Positions 4,165-7,911 of a stretch of DNA of 7,911 bases are shown one piece after another. A program made the position numbers and the translations under genes. The notes beneath the pieces are model-generated. The model was given only the letters and a program-made list of their open reading frames with translations. It did not search any database and was not told where the DNA came from. Source of the DNA: Microcaldota archaeon (GTDB lineage Archaea > Micrarchaeota > Micrarchaeia > Micrarchaeales > Micrarchaeaceae); contig JAKAOQ010000029.1 in the NCBI GenBank assembly GCA_021812105.1, positions 1 through 7,911 of the forward strand. The letters run 5' to 3'. Position 1 is the stretch's first letter, and each line of letters opens with the position of its first letter.

Positions 4165-4800
4165 GTGGAAAAGGAAAAGCTTGAGATTCTAGACAAGTTT
4201 ATACAGGAAAACAGGGGCAAACGCAAGTTTGCGCAGAGCGTTGAGCTTTCGGTCAACTTCAAGGGGATCGACTTCTCGAAGCAGGACGACAGGCTAAACG
4301 TTGAGATTTCGCTGCCGAACGGAAAGGGCAAGGAGAGCAGCGTCATAGTATTCGCTGACGACAGGAACATAGCCGATAGCGCTGGCAAGCTCGGGGCAAG
4401 GGTGATAGGAAGCGCGCAGCTTCCCTCGGCTTCCAGCGACAAGGCGATGCTCAGGAACATGCTCAAGAGCGAGCTCGTGGCACAGCCGAGCCTGATGCCG
4501 GCTATAGCGAAGAACCTCGGGCAACTACTCGGACCGAGGAACAAGATGCCGAAGCCGCTCCTAGGAAGCGACATCTCGGGCGCGATCAAGAGGGCGATAG
4601 ACTCCGTGCAATTGAGGAGCAAGGGCAAGTACCTTCCCACGGTGCACTGCGTTGTTGGGAAGGAGGGCATGGAGACGCAGAAGATAGCCGAGAACATAGA
4701 CGCGGTAATGGCAGCGCTGGCGAAGAAGCCGGGCAACGCCCACATAAGGTCCGCGTACGTAAAGCTCACCATGAGCAAACCTGTAAAGATAATAGGCTGA
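4165..4800 (+). CDS. rpl1: Large ribosomal subunit protein uL1
   Basis: The 211-residue length is normal for archaeal L1. L1 binds the mobile stalk of 23S rRNA near the E site and helps release deacylated tRNA. The N-terminal RNA-binding strand SVELSVNFKGIDFSK (about 25-39), the LLGPRNKMPKP block (about 121-131) and VGKEGMETQKIAENIDAVM (about 163-181) are diagnostic. The GTG start is fixed by GGAGGG 6 bases upstream and by the absence of another in-frame start before a stop at 4111. It is the first gene of the operon, with 4 bases before rpl10. The usual archaeal partner rpl11 is not upstream. Regulation by L1 feedback on the message is known in other archaea and is plausible here. Confidence 0.97.
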   Translation: MEKEKLEILDKFIQENRGKRKFAQSVELSVNFKGIDFSKQDDRLNVEISLPNGKGKESSVIVFADDRNIADSAGKLGARVIGSAQLPSASSDKAMLRNMLKSELVAQPSLMPAIAKNLGQLLGPRNKMPKPLLGSDISGAIKRAIDSVQLRSKGKYLPTVHCVVGKEGMETQKIAENIDAVMAALAKKPGNAHIRSAYVKLTMSKPVKIIG

Positions 4801-4804
4801 TCTC

Positions 4805-5638
4805 ATGATTACCAAAAAGGACAAGATAAAGTTCGTGGAAAACGCTTCAGAGGAGATCAAGAGCTACAAGACTGTAGGAGTCGTAGCGCTGAGCTCCGTT
4901 CCCGACAGGCTCTTGCAGAAAGTTAGAAACGGTCTGGGTGCGGACGGCAGGTTCATAATAGGCAGGAAGAAGCTTATCAGGATGGTGCTGGAAAGCAACG
5001 ACAGGACGAAGGGCCTCGCTGACGAGCTCTCGGACACGAGCGCGATACTCCTTTCCAACAAGGATCCTTTCGAGCTATACGGCGTATTCAAGGGAAACAT
5101 TCTCAAGCTTTCGGCGAAGCCCAGGCAGGTCGCGCCAGAGGATATAGTGGTGAAGAGCGGCGAGACATCGCTGCAGCCCGGGCAGGCGGTGACAGAGCTG
5201 AAGAAGGCAGGAATAGACGTCAAGATCGACAAGGGCAAGGTTGTGATATCAAAGGATAAGGTAGTTGCGGCCAAGGGCACGGTCATAAGCACGGCCGTTG
5301 CCAGCGCGCTTCACACCCTCGGCATAACGCCGTTCACCGCCAAGATTGAGCCCAAGGTTCTGATGCGTGACGGGCTGCTTTTCAGGCTGGACGTTCTAAG
5401 GATAAGCAGGGAGAGCACGCTCTCCGAGCTCGGGACCGCTTTTGCGCGCGCCCGTACGCTCGCCCTGTCTCTCGGCATAGTAACGCCTTACACCGTGGTC
5501 GAGCTTATAACCAGGGCCTACAGGAACGCAATAGCTCTCGGAACCGGAGCGAACGTTTACGATACAGGAATAGCGGAGAAGCTTCTCGCAAAGGCGGCCG
5601 GGGAGGCCGGCGCCCTCGAGAAGCTGAGCAAGAAATAA
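4805..5638 (+). CDS. rpl10: Large ribosomal subunit protein uL10 (P0), short form without acidic tail
   Basis: uL10 is the base of the ribosomal stalk: its N-terminal domain binds 23S rRNA and its C-terminal helices hold P1 dimers that recruit translation GTPases. The N-terminus (KIKFVENASEEIKSYKTVGVV, then RFIIGRKKLIRMVLES) and the archaeal insert domain with PGQAVTELKKAGIDVKIDKGKVVI at about 123-148 are clear. Helical P1-binding segments occupy about 200-270. At 277 residues it is shorter than many archaeal P0 proteins because it stops at EKLSKK, with no acidic linker or GLxxLFG end. The next gene starts 30 bases later, so no frame-shifted tail is hidden between them. It is co-directional with rpl1 at a 4-base gap. 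Confidence 0.95.
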   Translation: MITKKDKIKFVENASEEIKSYKTVGVVALSSVPDRLLQKVRNGLGADGRFIIGRKKLIRMVLESNDRTKGLADELSDTSAILLSNKDPFELYGVFKGNILKLSAKPRQVAPEDIVVKSGETSLQPGQAVTELKKAGIDVKIDKGKVVISKDKVVAAKGTVISTAVASALHTLGITPFTAKIEPKVLMRDGLLFRLDVLRISRESTLSELGTAFARARTLALSLGIVTPYTVVELITRAYRNAIALGTGANVYDTGIAEKLLAKAAGEAGALEKLSKK

Positions 5639-5668
5639 ATGATCATGCTGATAGAAAGGTGAAAAGAA

Positions 5669-5974
5669 ATGGAATATGTATACGCCGCTTTGCTGCTCAG
5701 TGAAGCAGGAAAGCCGATAGACGAGAAGGGCCTCATGGAAGTAGTGAAAGCAGCTGGATTCTCCCCCGACGAGGCGAGGGCGAAAGCGCTCGTAGCGTCG
5801 CTGAAGGACGTCGACATAAAGGAGGTCATAAAGAACGCAGCGCAGGTAGCTGCAGCTCCGGCGGCCGCACAGCAGCACGCTGAGGGAGAGAAGAAGGAGC
5901 AGAAGAAAGAGGAGAAGCACGACGAAAAGAAGGAGGAGGCCGCTGCTGAGGGACTCGCAAGCCTCTTCGGCTGA
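5669..5974 (+). CDS. rpl12: Ribosomal stalk protein P1 (archaeal L12)
   Basis: This 101-residue protein has the archaeal P1 layout. The N-terminal helical dimerisation domain (MEYVYAALLLSEAGKPIDEK, about 1-60) leads to an Ala-rich hinge (AAPAAAQQ, about 62-70), a highly charged Lys/Glu linker, and the closing EGLASLFG that contacts elongation factors. Dimers attach to uL10 and recruit translation GTPases to the large subunit. AAAGGTGA at 5655-5662 is a ribosome binding site 6 bases before the ATG. Because the neighbouring uL10 has lost its own LFG tail, P1 would be the only carrier of this factor-binding motif in the stalk, if the organism has no other copy. Confidence 0.96.
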   Translation: MEYVYAALLLSEAGKPIDEKGLMEVVKAAGFSPDEARAKALVASLKDVDIKEVIKNAAQVAAAPAAAQQHAEGEKKEQKKEEKHDEKKEEAAAEGLASLFG

Positions 5975-6011
5975 AGCGTCTCGTCATCGACTCGGCGGCA
6001 ATGCGCATGAT

Positions 6012-6641
6012 ATGATGGAGCCTAAAAAAGGCAAGTTCGTAACTCCCGGAGAGGTGCTCTGCACCGAGGAGGAGTTTCTACCCACGCGCAGCGTTTTCAC
6101 CGAGAACGGAAACGTCTACTCGGCGATGTGCGGCAACGTTGAGACCAGGGATGGAAAGGTTCTGGTATCAAACAGCAAAGCCGAGGTCGACAAGATAGGG
6201 CGCGGCATGCTCGTGCTGGGCGAGGTGGTGAGCGAGGTAGGGAAGGTCCTGTTCGTAAAGGTCGATGACGTCAAGGCGGGCAGCAAGCTGTACGCGGCGC
6301 TGAGCGACGGGAAGATAATAACCAGCAGCCATTCCGGACCGCGCGACAGGGGCGGCCCGCACGGCCCCGTAGGGAAGATATGCAAGGAGGGCGACGTCAT
6401 ACTGGCGAAGGTCGACGAGGTCGGGGACGACATATACACCCTCGGCCTTTACGGCCCCGAAACGGGAGTAGTCTACGCCAGGTGCAGCGAGTGCGGAGGC
6501 GACATGAGGTACGACGGCGCGGAGCGCGTGCTGGTCTGCACGAAGTGCAAGCACAAGGAACACTCGAGAGTTAGCGCGCTGTACGGAAAACCAAACGAGA
6601 TAAAAAGCTTGCTTGCGAAAGCGTTAACGCAGCCCCAGTGA
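6012..6641 (+). CDS. csl4: Archaeal exosome subunit Csl4
   Basis: Csl4 forms part of the RNA-binding cap of the archaeal exosome, which degrades or tails RNA in the cytoplasm, and links it to DnaG. The 209 residues show the expected order. First comes an N-terminal domain starting KKGKFVTPGEVLCTEEEFLP. An S1 RNA-binding domain follows at about 64-147 (GMLVLGEVVSEVGKVLFVKV, then CKEGDVILAKVDEVGDDIYT). A zinc ribbon closes the protein with Cys158, Cys161, Cys176 and Cys179. The start is the first ATG of ATGATG at 6012; no good ribosome binding site is visible. It follows rpl12 by 37 bases and precedes rpoL by 4, matching the known archaeal association of exosome, ribosome and RNA polymerase genes. 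Confidence 0.94.
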   Translation: MMEPKKGKFVTPGEVLCTEEEFLPTRSVFTENGNVYSAMCGNVETRDGKVLVSNSKAEVDKIGRGMLVLGEVVSEVGKVLFVKVDDVKAGSKLYAALSDGKIITSSHSGPRDRGGPHGPVGKICKEGDVILAKVDEVGDDIYTLGLYGPETGVVYARCSECGGDMRYDGAERVLVCTKCKHKEHSRVSALYGKPNEIKSLLAKALTQPQ

Positions 6642-6645
6642 TACA

Positions 6646-6921
6646 ATGGAAATGAATATTATAAAGGATGAAAAAAAGGAGATGGTCATAGAGTTCGGCA
6701 GTGAGGACTTTACTATTCCCGACCTGATAGCCAGCGTGCTCAACAGGGACAAGGACGTCAGCTTCGCCGGAACCTACAAGGAACACCCGGAGGTCGGGAA
6801 GCCGAGGCTCGTAATAAAGACCGACAAGAAGAAGCCAAAGGAAGTACTCGAGAAGGCGCTGAAGAGCGCGGAGGAGGAGCTGTCGGACATAAAGGATGGA
6901 TTGTCAAAGAAGAGCAAATGA
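6646..6921 (+). CDS. rpoL: RNA polymerase subunit L (Rpb11-like)
   Basis: RpoL pairs with RpoD (Rpb3-like) to form the assembly platform of the archaeal RNA polymerase, equivalent to the bacterial alpha dimer. At 91 residues the length is normal. The core block runs from about 22: FTIPDLIASVLNRDKDVSFA, then GTYKEHPEVGKPRLVIKTD, followed by the long C-terminal helix KEVLEKALKSAEEELSDIK. The usual H-T-L-G-N turn seen in many Rpb11 proteins reads T-I-P-D-L here. The gene starts 4 bases after csl4 and its stop overlaps the next start as ATGA, so translation with the DUF99 gene is likely coupled. Confidence 0.92.
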   Translation: MEMNIIKDEKKEMVIEFGSEDFTIPDLIASVLNRDKDVSFAGTYKEHPEVGKPRLVIKTDKKKPKEVLEKALKSAEEELSDIKDGLSKKSK

Positions 6922-7487
6922 GCACTGGCGCGCATAAGAAGGGGGTGAGAATTCTCGCGGTCGCGTCGGGCCCCGCAGAGGGCGCGAGCAACACGATCGC
7001 GGTAGGCGTTGTGCAGCGAGAGAAGACTACAGAGGGCGTGCTCTCGACCAGCGTAGAAGTGGATGGAACCGATTCCACGTCCAGGATACTGAAGATGCTG
7101 GCATTATCAAAGTTCAGGCAGCAGGTCAAGATTCTCGCGTTCGATGGAGTGGCGCTGGCCGGGCTCAACCTGGTAGACGCAACACGCGTTGCAAAGGAGT
7201 CCGGAGCCACTGTGCTGCTCCTCACAAGGAAAAGGCCCAGAAAGAACGCGCTTGAAAAAGCGCTGAGAGAATACTCTAGGGAGAATGGCGCCGACATCTC
7301 CGGCAGGCTGAAGATACTGGATGACGTTGACGGATTCACGGGCTACAAAAGCTCCGGCTTCTACGTGAAATCCAGTGCAAGGATGAGGGAGAGCGATGAG
7401 GCCGTGGCCGCTGCTTTCGAAGCGCTTAGGCTCGCGCACATGATTGCGAGAGGAGTGTCGAGCGGCGAATCAAAGGGCAGAGTATAG
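6918..7487 (+). CDS. DUF99 (UPF0215) protein, endonuclease V-like fold
   Basis: DUF99 proteins are archaeal relatives of endonuclease V with an RNase H-like fold; their function is unknown. The 189 residues show the family path: KGVRILAVASGP near the start, AVGVVQREKTTEGVLSTSVE, VDGTDSTSRILKMLALSKFR, then ILAFDGVALAGLNLVDATRV and VLLLTRKRPRKNALEKALRE. The first strand normally ends in one or two Asp residues, but here reads AVASGPAEG, so a putative metal ligand seems lost; the other acidic positions remain. The C-terminal helix (EAVAAAFEALRLAHMIARGV) is typical. It overlaps rpoL by 4 bases and closes the operon. Confidence 0.85.
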   Translation: MSTGAHKKGVRILAVASGPAEGASNTIAVGVVQREKTTEGVLSTSVEVDGTDSTSRILKMLALSKFRQQVKILAFDGVALAGLNLVDATRVAKESGATVLLLTRKRPRKNALEKALREYSRENGADISGRLKILDDVDGFTGYKSSGFYVKSSARMRESDEAVAAAFEALRLAHMIARGVSSGESKGRV

Positions 7488-7600
7488 GAATCACGCAACA
7501 CAAAATCCCCTATCAACTACAAACCTGTATTAGTCAGTGTATGATTAGACTCGATAGGATTAGGCCTGTTTAACGATTTCACAGCACGGTTTGTGAGGGA

Positions 7601-7608
7601 TATAAATA
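7601..7608 (+). promoter_or_regulatory. TATA box of the encapsulated-ferritin-like gene
   Basis: TATAAATA predicts transcription start near 7630. An inverted repeat AGTGAT/ATCACT (7611-7616 and 7624-7629, 7-base loop) sits between TATA and start, a suitable place for a repressor such as a metal-responsive factor; that is inference. The remainder of 7488-7673 shows no gene and no clear terminator for the operon. Confidence 0.5.
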
Positions 7609-7673
7609 AGAGTGATGCGATAAATCACTGATTAGGGTTGCAGTAATTTTGTAGATATGCTGGTGGTGAAACC

Positions 7674-7911
7674 ATGTACGAGGACAACAAGGACCTGGAT
7701 TCCAGGACAAAGGACCTGAGCAGGGCCAGGCAGTCGCTTATCGAAGAGCTGCAGGCTATGATGTGGTACGACGAGCGCATAAGTGCGACCAAGGATAAAA
7801 CCCTGGTAAAGGTTCTCGCTTACAACAGGGACGACGAGAAGGAGCACGCGTCTTTGCTGCTGGCGTGGCTGATCAAGCACGACTCTGTGCTGAAGGAGGA
7901 GCTGAAGAAGG
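7674..7911 (+). CDS. Partial encapsulated-ferritin (EncFtn)-like protein
   Basis: The gene is cut by the window edge after 79 residues. The segment RARQSLIEELQAMMWYDERI (17-36) and NRDDEKEHASLLLAW (51-65) match the two helices of encapsulated ferritins, which oxidise and store iron inside encapsulin shells. By comparison with the Rhodospirillum protein, shifted by 7, Glu25, Glu55 and His58 would be the ferroxidase ligands, with Trp31 and Tyr32 also kept; Gln27 replaces an entry-site Glu. GGTGGTGA (7662-7669) is a ribosome binding site 4 bases before the ATG. Whether a targeting peptide or a fused shell domain follows, as in Pyrococcus furiosus, lies beyond the window. Confidence 0.85.
   Translation, partial: MYEDNKDLDSRTKDLSRARQSLIEELQAMMWYDERISATKDKTLVKVLAYNRDDEKEHASLLLAWLIKHDSVLKEELKK

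Noticed and set aside
4118..4192. 24-codon upstream frame in the rpl1 leader overlapping the rpl1 start
   Set aside because: The peptide has no recognisable feature and the spacing from GGGAGG to its ATG is long. It may be chance, though a leader peptide cannot be excluded.
4077..4778. Long leftward open frame opposite uL1
   Set aside because: It is a Ser/Leu-rich antisense shadow of a certain ribosomal protein gene and has no family pattern. The same holds for 6758-7339, 5396-5920, 4864-5292 and 6116-6563.

Overview
The window looks like a piece of an archaeal chromosome. It carries a run of uL1, uL10 and P1-type L12 genes, an exosome Csl4 subunit, the RNA polymerase L subunit (Rpb11-like) and a DUF99 protein. 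TATA boxes stand about 25-50 bases upstream of starts, GTG starts are frequent, and some genes have strong Shine-Dalgarno sites. Small compact proteins and the mix of families suggest a DPANN-type archaeon, possibly of the Micrarchaeota/ARMAN group, but that placement is inference.

Left part (1-1099): a regulator gene cut by the window edge reads leftward. It has a transposase-like N-terminal domain followed by an Lrp/AsnC-type helix-turn-helix, and its promoter is overlapped by nested palindromes. Divergent from it is a two-gene cassette of small uncharacterised proteins, one with a ferredoxin-like fold pattern, joined by an ATGA overlap. A GNRA-capped hairpin closes the cassette.

Middle part (1181-4053): two leftward genes encode a DedA-family membrane protein and a two-domain protein of the nucleoside deoxyribosyltransferase-like superfamily. 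A short rightward gene is DUF4258-like. Directly after its stop codon sits an apparent mobile element of about 911 bp, with 21-bp terminal inverted repeats (19 of 21 matching) and a 9-10 bp target duplication. It carries no transposase but holds a NYN-domain (LabA/DUF88) nuclease-like gene and a cluster of short repeats inside a long inverted repeat. The NYN reading frame holds every expected acidic residue, yet has no ATG, GTG or TTG where its N-terminus must begin; an ATA stands there.

Right part (4054-7487): the element lies just upstream of the promoter of a tight rightward operon, rpl1-rpl10-rpl12-csl4-rpoL-DUF99. This links ribosomal stalk, RNA processing and transcription genes. The uL10 protein ends without the acidic GLxxLFG tail that its partner P1 retains. 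Right edge (7674-7911): the first 79 residues of an encapsulated-ferritin-like protein begin behind their own promoter. This could be a stand-alone encapsulin cargo or the N-terminus of a ferritin-encapsulin shell fusion.
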